Source: Gulosibacter sediminis
GTDB lineage: Bacteria > Actinomycetota > Actinomycetes > Actinomycetales > Microbacteriaceae
DNA length: 64,000 nt
Assembly: GCF_023370115.1 (NCBI RefSeq)
Contig: NZ_CP097160.1
Location: forward strand, 2,046,001-2,110,000
Direction of reading: 5' to 3'
The notes under the pieces: model-generated
Told to the model about the DNA's origin: nothing
Databases searched by the model: none
The model's input: the letters and a program-made list of their open reading frames with translations, nothing else
Shown: in pieces, positions 10,286-17,983 of the stretch
How positions within the stretch are numbered: position 1 is the stretch's first letter
Layout of the letters: each line of letters begins with the position of its first letter
Translations under genes and position numbers: made by a program

Positions 10286-11290
10286 TCAGGCGGCCGAGAC
10301 CTCGCCCGCGACCGGCGCATCCGAGCCGAGCTGTGGCGCCCCGCCGAGCGCGGCGCGACAGGCCCCAGGGTCGTCGGCGAACACGCCATCGACCCCGGTC
10401 GCGGCGAGCGCACGCCAGTAGTCGAACGGCCTGCCCGCGAACTCCGGCGGCACGAACGGCGCCTCGGCGCGCAGGGTGTAAGTGAACACCTCGAGGCCGC
10501 GCGCATGTGCCCGGTCGACAAGGTCGGCGTCGAGCAGCGTCGTGCGCACCGAGATGCCGTCGTAGCGGTAGGCGGCGTCGTCGAGGCCCTCGTCAGTGCA
10601 CCGTTCAGGCCCCTCCTCGCCCGATCCCGGCCGCAGCCACGGCTCGTCCTCGACGAGCACGACGAGGCGCGCATCAAGCTCGCGCACGAGGGCCGAGCCG
10701 CAGAGGCGGTCGAGCGCCGACACCTCGAAGCTCTCGATGCGCGCGCCCTGCAGGCAGCGCGCCGAGCGCACGGGCTCAAGCTCGCGCACGAGCAGCTCTT
10801 CGAAGCGGAAGCCGCGCGCGCGCATCCAGGTATCCCACTTCAGCTCGAGCACGAGCGTGCAATCGCGCCCGCGAGCGGTCGCCGCCTCGTCGATGAGCAG
10901 CACAAGGTCGCGCAGGCGCAGCAGCCCCTGCTCCCCCGAATGGGCGGCGGATGCGGGGCGCAGCTCGGGCAGGCGCTCGACGGCGCGCAGCGTCTGCAGC
11001 TGGGCCCACGTGAAGTCCTCGGCGTACCAGCCCGCCGCCGCGTCGCGCGTCGCCTCGCGACGCAGCGCCGCGAACTCGGGATGCTCGGCAACGTCGGTCG
11101 TGTCGTCGAGCACCGGCTCGTGGCGCACCACCAGCACGCCGTCGGCCGACGGCACGAGGTCGGGCTCCACCGCATCGGCACCCTGCGAGATCGCGAGCGC
11201 GTAGCTGGCGGCGGTGTGTTCGGGGAGGTATGCGGGAGCCCCGCGGTGGCCGATGAGCCACGGCATGCGCTGTGCCATGGCGACCAGCAT
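10286..11290 (-). CDS. glycerophosphodiester phosphodiesterase family protein
   Basis: A GDPD-family TIM-barrel hydrolase of 334 residues that cleaves glycerophosphodiesters to glycerol-3-phosphate and an alcohol. The hallmark N-terminal motif GHRGAPAYLPEHT is followed by DAVEPDLVPSADGVLVVRHE, which holds the metal-binding Glu and Asp and the second catalytic His. The C-terminal half has GLEVFTYTL and GVDGVFADDPG, as in bacterial GDPDs. There is no signal peptide, so a cytoplasmic role is likely. Three in-frame ATGs lie close together (11290, 11278, 11266) with no strong ribosome-binding site to separate them; the conserved domain begins right after the third. Glycerol kinase is encoded 8 kb away, but no operon link exists. 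Confidence 0.9.
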   Translation of the reverse strand: MLVAMAQRMPWLIGHRGAPAYLPEHTAASYALAISQGADAVEPDLVPSADGVLVVRHEPVLDDTTDVAEHPEFAALRREATRDAAAGWYAEDFTWAQLQTLRAVERLPELRPASAAHSGEQGLLRLRDLVLLIDEAATARGRDCTLVLELKWDTWMRARGFRFEELLVRELEPVRSARCLQGARIESFEVSALDRLCGSALVRELDARLVVLVEDEPWLRPGSGEEGPERCTDEGLDDAAYRYDGISVRTTLLDADLVDRAHARGLEVFTYTLRAEAPFVPPEFAGRPFDYWRALAATGVDGVFADDPGACRAALGGAPQLGSDAPVAGEVSAA

Positions 11291-11315
11291 GCGCCGCGTT
11301 GGTAAATTTCCGGAA

Positions 11316-11359
11316 ACATCACGCCCCCGCCGCGCTTGCGCGCGACGGGGGCGTGATGT
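11316..11359 (-). terminator. rho-independent-type hairpin after the Bax-inhibitor-1 gene
   Basis: A 14-pair stem (ACATCACGCCCCCG with its complement CGGGGGCGTGATGT) encloses a further CGCGC/GCGCG stem. It lies just past the stop of the minus-strand gene at 11372 and before the glycerophosphodiesterase gene. No long U run follows, as is common for hairpin terminators in high-GC actinobacteria. Confidence 0.75.
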
Positions 11360-11371
11360 GGGTGCGCGGAA

Positions 11372-12376
11372 CTAGTCGTTGCCGCGGAAGATCGCGATGA
11401 GTCGCAGGATCTCGATATAGATGAACACGACGGTCGAGATGAGCGAGTAGGCGGCGACCCAGCCGTACTTGCGCGGGGCACCCGACTTCACGCCGTTCTG
11501 GATGAACTCGAAGTCCATGATGAGCATGTAGGCGCCCATGAGCACCGCGAGGATACCGACGATGACGCCGAGCGGAATGCCGAAGATCTCGACGCTCGTG
11601 CGCAGACCCCAGGGGTCGCTGACGACGCCGGTGACCTGCAGGATGAAGTTCACGAGCGAGAAGGCCGCGTAGGAGATCATCACGATCATCACGAACTTCG
11701 TGAGCTTCGGCGAGGTGCGAACCTTGCCCGAGCTGAACAGGGCGAGGGTCACGCCGATGACGACGAGGGTCGCGAGCGTGGCCTGCAGCACGATGCCCGG
11801 GTAGACCTGTTCGAGGATCGACGAGAAGCCACCGACGACGAGGCCTTCGGCGATCGTGAAGATCGTCGTGAGCACGGGCGACGGCTCGCGACGGAAGGTC
11901 ATCACGAGCGCGAGCACAAACGCGCCGATGCTCCCCGCGACGGTGAGGCCGTAGCCGACGGCCGGTGCCGCGAGCACGGTAAACCAGGTGAGGGCGGCCG
12001 CAACGAGCAGCACGCCGAACATGCCAGCGGTCTTCGCGATGGTGTCTTCCATCGTCATGCGGTCGAGCTGGTCGTTCGACGGCGACGGCATGTCGTACTG
12101 GCGGTTCAGCTGCTCGGGGCTTGGCGCCGGCTGCTGGAATTGGGGCTGCTGGCCGTACGCCTGCTGCTGCCCATAGGCCTGCTGGTAGCCCTGAGCCTGC
12201 TGCTGGCCGTACCGCTGCTGGCCGTACTGCTGCTGGCCGTACTGCTGACCGGTCTGGGGGTTGCCGTACGCCTGGTTAAACTGCGCCTGTGCATTCTGGG
12301 CTACGCCCGAGTGCTGGTTTCGTCGCTGGTATTCGCCATTGAAGTACGGGTTCCGCTGAAGTGCAGAGCTCGACAT
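11372..12376 (-). CDS. Bax inhibitor-1/YccA family membrane protein with Gln/Tyr/Gly-rich N-terminal tail
   Basis: A 334-residue protein. The first 110 or so residues are cytoplasmic and of low complexity, with repeated units of the type YGQQQ, AYGQQQ and QYGQQ, ending in PQFQQPAPSPEQLNRQYDMPS. The remaining part carries seven hydrophobic segments of the Bax inhibitor-1 (TMBIM) fold, including TMEDTIAKTAGMFGVLLVAAA, AEGLVVGGFSSILEQVYPGIV and a last span with STVVFIYIEILRLIAIF. BI-1 proteins act as pH-sensitive Ca2+ leak channels in the studied homologues; the role in actinobacteria is unclear. The start ATG is well placed behind GAGGAG. The repetitive tail is much longer than in the core family and is rich in Q and Y. 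A hairpin follows the gene. Confidence 0.88.
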   Translation of the reverse strand: MSSSALQRNPYFNGEYQRRNQHSGVAQNAQAQFNQAYGNPQTGQQYGQQQYGQQRYGQQQAQGYQQAYGQQQAYGQQPQFQQPAPSPEQLNRQYDMPSPSNDQLDRMTMEDTIAKTAGMFGVLLVAAALTWFTVLAAPAVGYGLTVAGSIGAFVLALVMTFRREPSPVLTTIFTIAEGLVVGGFSSILEQVYPGIVLQATLATLVVIGVTLALFSSGKVRTSPKLTKFVMIVMISYAAFSLVNFILQVTGVVSDPWGLRTSVEIFGIPLGVIVGILAVLMGAYMLIMDFEFIQNGVKSGAPRKYGWVAAYSLISTVVFIYIEILRLIAIFRGND

Positions 12377-12459
12377 CAGTTCTCCTCTAAGTAGTGCGCT
12401 TCAGGCAAGTCTACGGACTCCTCTCGCCGCGCACCGGGATTTTTCCCCAGACTTTGCCG

Positions 12460-12864
12460 CTACATCTCAGTGTTCGCTGCGGGCGTGCGGTGTCGCCGAC
12501 GGAAGAGCTGCCACACAAGCCGGGGCACGAGAAGAAACACCGCGAGGGTGATCGTCGCGACGATGATGAAAGCGGGCGCGGCGGTGTCACCGAAGAGGAT
12601 GCGCAGGGCAAGTCCGCTCGACACGGTCACGGCCCAGATGAGCACGCCGGCAGGCCACACCCTCGAGTGGTCGCGGTCGGTCAGCCGCACAATGACCCAG
12701 CTCAGTAGCAGCGCCGCGAGGAACGGCCACGCGGTGCCGAGGATGTCGAGCACGCCGAGCGCCTCGCCATGTGACGAGCGACCGATCGCGGCGAAGGCAA
12801 TCACGAGCACGGCGTCGGTGAGCACGAAGGGATAAATCGGTGGGCGAGCGGGGGCGTCGGACAT
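12460..12864 (-). CDS. DUF3054 domain-containing membrane protein
   Basis: A small 134-residue membrane protein with four predicted spans: FVLTDAVLVIAFAAIG, FLAALLLSWVIVRL, VWPAGVLIWAVTVSSGLALR and PAFIIVATITLAVFLLVPRLVW. The sequence PIYPFVLTDAVLVIAFAAIGR with the loop GRSSHGE and a later GLALR is typical of the DUF3054 family of high-GC Gram-positives. I place the start at the ATG (MSDAPARPP) although GGAGG lies only one base before it; the frame is open to 13011, so a longer form cannot be excluded, but the extension is Arg/Ala-rich and unlike the family. The function is unknown. Confidence 0.72.
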   Translation of the reverse strand: MSDAPARPPIYPFVLTDAVLVIAFAAIGRSSHGEALGVLDILGTAWPFLAALLLSWVIVRLTDRDHSRVWPAGVLIWAVTVSSGLALRILFGDTAAPAFIIVATITLAVFLLVPRLVWQLFRRRHRTPAANTEM

Positions 12865-12963
12865 GCCTCCAAGGCTAGCGCGCCGAGCCGCGCGCCTGCT
12901 GGCTCGACGCATCCGCGCCCTCACCACGAATGAACTGCACAACACACGTCGATTTCTTGTGCT

Positions 12964-12985
12964 CGTTACCGGCGCGTTACCGAGA
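12964..12985 (+). promoter_or_regulatory. two 11-bp direct repeats CGTTACCG, possible PhoP/Pho-box-like operator
   Basis: CGTTACCG occurs twice with start-to-start spacing of exactly 11 bases, about 80-100 bases before the alkaline phosphatase start codon. Streptomyces PHO boxes are built of 11-bp direct repeat units beginning GTTCACC; the architecture matches, the wording only partly. Binding is an inference. Confidence 0.4.
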
Positions 12986-13067
12986 GAGCACGCGATCGCG
13001 GTTTTCGACACCTAACTTTTCTTCAGTCAGCTGTTAGGGACACCTTACAAATCGTCGAAAGGACGCC

Positions 13068-14786
13068 ATGAAGACTCGCAACTTCGTGAAGTCGCTCTCG
13101 GCCTGCGGCACCGCCGCAGCCGTCGCGCTCGGAAGCTTCGCATTCGCAACGCCCGCATCCGCCGCCACCGCGGCAGATGGCCCCAAGAACGTCATCCTCC
13201 TCATCGGCGACGGCATGGGGTACAACCACCTCGACAACATGAACGCCTACGAGAACAACGAGGTCTACTGGCAGGTTGACCGCGGCGGCGACAACAAGGT
13301 GAAGCCGTGGGGCGGCAACTCGACCCCGACCGAGGGTTTCCAGTCGTGGGAGCACACCTCGATGGAGACCGCCTGGTACGAGCAGACCCCGTACGACTCA
13401 TTCACCGCCTGGAACGACTTCGAGTCGTCGAAGGAGAACCCAACCGACTCGGCCGCAGCGGGTACCGCGATGGCCACCGGTTACAAGACCTACAACGCCG
13501 GCATCGGCGTTGACTATGAGGGCAACGTTGTCGAGAACGTGTCGGAGCGCGCGGACGCGCTCGACAAGTCGGCCGGTGTGGTCAGCTCGGTGCCGTTCTC
13601 GCACGCCACCCCTGCGGCGTTCTCGGCGCACAACGCGAACCGCAACGACTACCACGGCATCGCCGCGGACCAGATCTCGAACGGTTACATGGACGTCGTG
13701 ATGGGTGCGGGCCACCCGTACTACAACGACGACAACGAGCAGCAGGCCACCGGCGACTTCAGCTACATCTCAGAAGAGTCGTACAACCAGCTCGCCGCCG
13801 GTGAGACCGACTTCACCTTCGTTGAGGACGACGCCGACTTCGAGGCGCTCACCACCGGTGAGACCCCCGAGACCGTCTTCGGCCTCGCACAGGTCGGCTC
13901 GACCCTCCAGCAGGGCCGCAGCGACGACGCCGCGTACAACGACGTCGTCGACCTCTCGACGATGACCGAGGGCGCGCTCAACGTGCTCGACAACAACGAG
14001 AATGGCTTCTTCCTCATGGTTGAGGGCGGCGCGATCGACTGGGCCGGCCACGCCAACCAGACGCAGCGCGACATCGACGAGACCGTCGACTTCTCGGCCG
14101 CCGTCGACTCGGTGGTCAACTGGGTTGAGACCAACTCGAGCTGGGACGACACCCTCGTGATCGTCACCGCCGACCACGAGACCGGCTACCTCTCGGGCGC
14201 GAACTACGTGACCGACACCGACGGCAACCAGATCCCCGTTGAGGGCTCGACCGACTACGTGCTCGGCGACTGGGGCCCCATGACGCCGAACGGCGCCGGC
14301 ACGCCTGCCACGCAGGACTGGTTCTCGAACAACCACACCACCATGCTCGTTCCCTACTTCGTGAAGGGCGCGTACTCGGAAGACCTCCTCGGCTTCGCCA
14401 CCGGCCACGACCTCGTGCGCACCGATTACCTCTCGAACGTCGACATGGCCAACTGGCTGCTCGACACCACGTGGGTTGCCGCGGAAGAGACTCCGGAGCC
14501 GACTCAGACGACCGAGCCGGAGCCGACCACCGACCCCGAGCCCACCGCTGAGCCGACCGAGACCGCTGAGCCCACCGCGACCGCGACGACCGACCCCACC
14601 GCTTCGGCGACGTCGACCGACGCCCCCGCCGCGGGCAACCAGGGCGACTCGACCGACGCTGACGGCGGCTCGCTCGCCACGACCGGTGCCGACGCGTTCG
14701 GCCCGATCGCGATCGCCGCTGCCGTGCTGCTCGTCGCCGGCGCCGCGTTCATGATCCTCCGCCGCCGCCAGGGCGAGGACGCGTAA
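13068..14786 (+). CDS. phoA: secreted alkaline phosphatase with LAXTG-type cell-wall sorting signal
   Basis: A PhoA-family alkaline phosphatase of 572 residues that releases phosphate from organic esters outside the cell. A Sec signal peptide (1-32, cleavage likely after ATPASA) is followed by the catalytic domain: metal ligand Asp48 in LLIGDGMGYN, nucleophile Ser128 in PTDSAAAGTAMATGYKTYN, then VEGGAIDWAGHAN, TADHETGYLSG and NNHTTMLVPYFVKG, which supply the remaining zinc and magnesium ligands. A Pro/Glu/Thr-rich spacer (about 475-525) leads to LATTGADAFGP, a hydrophobic span and RRRQ, i.e. a sorting signal of the LAXTG type used by class E sortases in high-GC actinobacteria. The start is an ATG behind GAAAGGAC. 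A strong hairpin follows the stop. Confidence 0.94.
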   Translation: MKTRNFVKSLSACGTAAAVALGSFAFATPASAATAADGPKNVILLIGDGMGYNHLDNMNAYENNEVYWQVDRGGDNKVKPWGGNSTPTEGFQSWEHTSMETAWYEQTPYDSFTAWNDFESSKENPTDSAAAGTAMATGYKTYNAGIGVDYEGNVVENVSERADALDKSAGVVSSVPFSHATPAAFSAHNANRNDYHGIAADQISNGYMDVVMGAGHPYYNDDNEQQATGDFSYISEESYNQLAAGETDFTFVEDDADFEALTTGETPETVFGLAQVGSTLQQGRSDDAAYNDVVDLSTMTEGALNVLDNNENGFFLMVEGGAIDWAGHANQTQRDIDETVDFSAAVDSVVNWVETNSSWDDTLVIVTADHETGYLSGANYVTDTDGNQIPVEGSTDYVLGDWGPMTPNGAGTPATQDWFSNNHTTMLVPYFVKGAYSEDLLGFATGHDLVRTDYLSNVDMANWLLDTTWVAAEETPEPTQTTEPEPTTDPEPTAEPTETAEPTATATTDPTASATSTDAPAAGNQGDSTDADGGSLATTGADAFGPIAIAAAVLLVAGAAFMILRRRQGEDA

Positions 14787-14802
14787 CGCGCATCCCCGTG
14801 GA

Positions 14803-14846
14803 AAACGACTGTGGCCCCGAGCATTTACTCGGGGCCACAGTCGTTT
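14803..14846. terminator. strong bidirectional hairpin between phoA and guaA
   Basis: A perfect 19-pair stem (AAACGACTGTGGCCCCGAG with its complement) closes a six-base loop. The A-rich start and T-rich end give a terminator shape in both directions, which suits its position between two convergent genes. Confidence 0.9.
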
Positions 14847-14889
14847 CCTCACCGTCAGGCCGAAGCCGCGCAGTTAGGATGCGGTGGGA

Positions 14890-16482
14890 CTACTCCCACT
14901 CGATGGTCCCCGGCGGCTTCGACGTCACGTCGAGCACGACGCGGTTGACGCCATCGACCTCGTTCGTGATGCGGTTCGAGATACGCGCCGTGACGTCGTA
15001 GGGCAGGCGGGTCCAGTCGGCCGTCATCGCGTCCTCGCTCGAGACCGGGCGCAGCACGATCGGGTGACCATAGGTGCGGCCGTCGCCCTGCACGCCCACC
15101 GAACGCACGTCGGCAAGCAGCACGACCGGGCACTGCCAAATCTGCGGGTCGAGGCCGGCTGCCGTGAGCTCCTCGCGCACGATCGCGTCGGCGTCGCGGA
15201 GCAGGTCGAGCCGCTCCTGCGTCACCTCGCCGATGATGCGGATGCCGAGGCCGGGGCCCGGGAAGGGCTGGCGGGCCACGATGACCTCGGGCACGCCGAG
15301 CTCGCGGCCGATCGCGCGCACCTCGTCCTTAAACAGGGCACGCAGCGGCTCGACGAGGGCGAAGGTCATGTCTTCGGGCAGGCCGCCGACGTTGTGGTGC
15401 GACTTGATGTTCGCAGTGCCCGTGCCGCCGCCCGATTCGACGACATCCGGGTACAGCGTGCCCTGCACGAGGTACTTGATCTCGCCCGAACCGCCGTCGG
15501 CGCGCGACTCGGCGACGAGGTCGGCCGCGGTCTGCTCGAACACGCGAATGAACTCGCGCCCGATGATCTTCCGCTTCTGCTCCGGGTCGGTCACACCCGC
15601 GAGGTGCCCGAGGAACTGCTCGCGCGCATCCACGGTCACGAGGCGCACGCCGGTCGCCGCAACGTAGTCCTGCTCGACTTGCTCGCGCTCGTCCTTGCGC
15701 AGCAGGCCGTGGTCGACGAACACGCAGGTAAGCTGCTCGCCCACCGCGCGCTGCACGAGGGCCGCGGCCACGGCCGAGTCGACGCCGCCGGAGAGGCCGC
15801 AAATGACCTGGTCGGTGCCGATCTGCTCACGGATGCGCGCGACCTGCTCGTCGATGATGGATGCGCTCGACCAGTCGCCGGGAATCTGCGCGGCGCGGTG
15901 CAGGAACGCCTCGAGCTGGGCCTGGCCCTGCTCGGAGTGGAGCACCTCGGGGTGCCACTGCACGCCGTAGAGGCCACGTTCGGGGTTGCCGAAGGCCGCG
16001 ACCGGGGTTGTCTCGGTCGAGGCGAGTACCTCGAAGCCCTCCGGAGCCCGCACGACCGAGTCGCCGTGGCTCATCCACACCGTCTGCTGCGCGGGCTGCT
16101 CGGCGAAGATGGTCGACTCGGCCGCCGCATCCGCGAGCGTCACGCTCGTCGCGCCGTACTCGCGCCGGCCGGTTTTGGCGACCTCGCCGCCGAGGGCGAT
16201 CGCCATGGTCTGGAAGCCGTAGCAAATGCCAAACACGGGCACGCCGAGGCCGAACACCTCGGCGTCAAAGCTCGCGGCGTCGTCGGCGTAGACGCTCGCG
16301 GGGCCGCCCGAGAGCACAATGGCGAGCGGCTGTCGCTCGCGCACCTCGGCAGCCGAGATGGTGTGCGGCACAATTTCGGAATAGACGTTCGCCTCGCGCA
16401 CGCGTCGCGCAATCAGCTGCGCGTATTGCGCGCCGAAGTCGACGACCAGCACTGGACGAGCCTGGGTCACGGTTTCAGTCAC
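14890..16482 (-). CDS. guaA: GMP synthase (glutamine-hydrolysing)
   Basis: This enzyme aminates XMP to GMP using glutamine and ATP, the last step of guanine nucleotide synthesis. The 530 residues contain a class I glutamine amidotransferase domain (about 10-195) with the triad Cys87 in FGICYGFQ and His177/Glu179 in VQWHPEV, an ATP pyrophosphatase domain with P-loop SGGVDS (231-236), and the C-terminal dimerization domain ending KPPGTIEWE. The start is a GTG ([20 protein letters not shown]). It follows the DUF3817 gene by nine bases on the same strand, so they are likely co-transcribed, with guaB3 at the head of this block about 2.6 kb upstream. Confidence 0.98.
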   Translation of the reverse strand: MTETVTQARPVLVVDFGAQYAQLIARRVREANVYSEIVPHTISAAEVRERQPLAIVLSGGPASVYADDAASFDAEVFGLGVPVFGICYGFQTMAIALGGEVAKTGRREYGATSVTLADAAAESTIFAEQPAQQTVWMSHGDSVVRAPEGFEVLASTETTPVAAFGNPERGLYGVQWHPEVLHSEQGQAQLEAFLHRAAQIPGDWSSASIIDEQVARIREQIGTDQVICGLSGGVDSAVAAALVQRAVGEQLTCVFVDHGLLRKDEREQVEQDYVAATGVRLVTVDAREQFLGHLAGVTDPEQKRKIIGREFIRVFEQTAADLVAESRADGGSGEIKYLVQGTLYPDVVESGGGTGTANIKSHHNVGGLPEDMTFALVEPLRALFKDEVRAIGRELGVPEVIVARQPFPGPGLGIRIIGEVTQERLDLLRDADAIVREELTAAGLDPQIWQCPVVLLADVRSVGVQGDGRTYGHPIVLRPVSSEDAMTADWTRLPYDVTARISNRITNEVDGVNRVVLDVTSKPPGTIEWE

Positions 16483-16491
16483 GCGACCAGT

Positions 16492-17025
16492 CTAGTTCTC
16501 CTGCCGACGCCGCACTTCCTCCGCGACCTTCGCGTCGAGCGCCGCGCGCTCCTCGTCGCTGAGCTCGGCCTCGACTCGGGCCACGCGGGCGTCCTCGTCG
16601 TCGGTTTCGTCCCAGATCTCCTGGTATTCCCCGAGCAGTCGCTTCGTGCGGCGCGTGATGAGCGCCTCGGTGATGAATGAGAGGAACGGCACGACGCCAC
16701 CACCCGCGAGGGCGAGCAGCCAGCCGAGCTCCCACCGCATCTTCTGCCAGAGCAGGTAGCAGCTGATGAGGTAGATCACGTAGAACCAGCCGTGCACGAT
16801 GAGGATCCAGCGCGAGAGGTTGATCGCCGTGACCGTGTCTTCCTGCACGAGGGAGAGGAAACCGAACGGCCCACCGAGCTCGATCTCGACGTGCCAGATG
16901 TACTTCAGCAGCATCTCGAACACGAGCAGCAACAGCAGCACGCCCGTGATCACCGAGGTGACCTGGTAGAAGCGCAGGCGCTTACGGATGGTCGGAAACT
17001 CGGTCGGGGTGGGGATGCGGGCCAC
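16492..17025 (-). CDS. DUF3817 domain-containing membrane protein
   Basis: A 177-residue protein. After a short N-terminus (MARIPTPTEFPTIRKRLRFY) there are three to four membrane spans: VTSVITGVLLLLLVFEMLLKY, WILIVHGWFYVIYLISCYLLW and WLLALAGGGVVPFLSFITEAL. The HGWFYVIYL and GVVPFLSF motifs are characteristic of DUF3817, the YdzA-like integral membrane family of actinobacteria. The tail from about residue 130 is a charged Glu/Asp/Ala-rich helix, probably coiled. I chose the GTG start with GGAG eight bases before it; the frame stays open to 17661 but that part overlaps SURF1 on the same strand and has no family features. This gene is commonly found beside guaA in actinobacteria. The function is unknown. 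Confidence 0.8.
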   Translation of the reverse strand: MARIPTPTEFPTIRKRLRFYQVTSVITGVLLLLLVFEMLLKYIWHVEIELGGPFGFLSLVQEDTVTAINLSRWILIVHGWFYVIYLISCYLLWQKMRWELGWLLALAGGGVVPFLSFITEALITRRTKRLLGEYQEIWDETDDEDARVARVEAELSDEERAALDAKVAEEVRRRQEN

Positions 17026-17086
17026 GGGATGCGCTCCAGAGGTGTCGGGGTGGGATGGGCTGAGTCTACGAGGCGGGGCTTGGCGG

Positions 17087-17971
17087 TTACCGCTCGCGGT
17101 CGCGCTTATTCGCGAGTTCGAGGAGCAACTCGCGGCGCACGCGCTCGGCGACGGCGGCGTCGGATTTCTCGGCCTTGTCGGTGACGTAATCGTCGCGCAC
17201 CATGCGCCACCAGATGTAGATCGCCATGACGCAGAACACGAGCCATTCGATCGCGTAGAAGATGTTGAGCAGATCGATCTGCAGCGAGTCGTCGATGGGC
17301 ACGACATCGATGCCCTCGAGCGGGGCCGGCACCGGCAGGCCGGCGGTCGCGAGCAGCCAGGCCGGGTAGTAGTCGGATGCCTCGGTCGCCCAGGTGTTAA
17401 TGAGCTGCCCCGGCGACATCGAGAGGATGCGCTGCGGATCACCATCGCGCGCGGGTACCGGGTCTTGCCCGACCTCGAGCTTCGCGAGGACGACCAGCGG
17501 CGTCTGCGCGCTGCCGAGGTTGGACTCGGCTGCGGAGAGCGAGGCGATCGCCTGAACGGCCTGCGCCTCGTCGGCGACCCAGCCGAGCGCGACGGGCATG
17601 CCCGGCAGCTCGCTCGCGTCGACGCCGCCGAAGCTGGTCGTGCCGTCATCGGTGACCGCAAAATGGCCGACGACCCAGAAGCCGCTCACCCCATCCTGCA
17701 GCCGCCCCTCGACCACACCGAAGTCGCCGGGCACGAGGAACCCCTCGACCACGATCGGCCGCGCGGCGGCCTCGTCGGTGACCCAGGTGTCGGGCGCGAT
17801 GAGCTCGCCGAGCGGCACCGGCTCAACGTAGGCCTCGGAGTCAGCCGCGGTGCCCGCTGATTCGAACGCCGCCGTGAGCTGCCAGCGGCCGAGCAGCAGG
17901 AACGCCACGACGACAACGAGCACCAGGGCGAGGAACGCAAGCCACTTGGGCTTGAGCATCGTGCGCAGCAT
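17087..17971 (-). CDS. SURF1 family cytochrome oxidase biogenesis protein
   Basis: SURF1-type proteins help insert haem a into aa3-type cytochrome c oxidase. The 294 residues show the family layout: an N-terminal span LAFLALVLVVVVAFLLLGRWQL including the conserved GRWQ, a long exterior domain containing PIVVEGFLVPGD, GFWVVGHFAV and VALGWVADEAQA, and a C-terminal span LNIFYAIEWLVFCVMAIYIWW followed by RMVRDDY. The last 40 residues form a charged cytoplasmic tail. It begins at an ATG. GuaB3 lies 12 bases upstream and the DUF3817 gene 61 bases downstream, all on the minus strand. No other oxidase gene is in the window. Confidence 0.88.
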   Translation of the reverse strand: MLRTMLKPKWLAFLALVLVVVVAFLLLGRWQLTAAFESAGTAADSEAYVEPVPLGELIAPDTWVTDEAAARPIVVEGFLVPGDFGVVEGRLQDGVSGFWVVGHFAVTDDGTTSFGGVDASELPGMPVALGWVADEAQAVQAIASLSAAESNLGSAQTPLVVLAKLEVGQDPVPARDGDPQRILSMSPGQLINTWATEASDYYPAWLLATAGLPVPAPLEGIDVVPIDDSLQIDLLNIFYAIEWLVFCVMAIYIWWRMVRDDYVTDKAEKSDAAVAERVRRELLLELANKRDRER

Positions 17972-17983
17972 GCGGCCGCGCGA

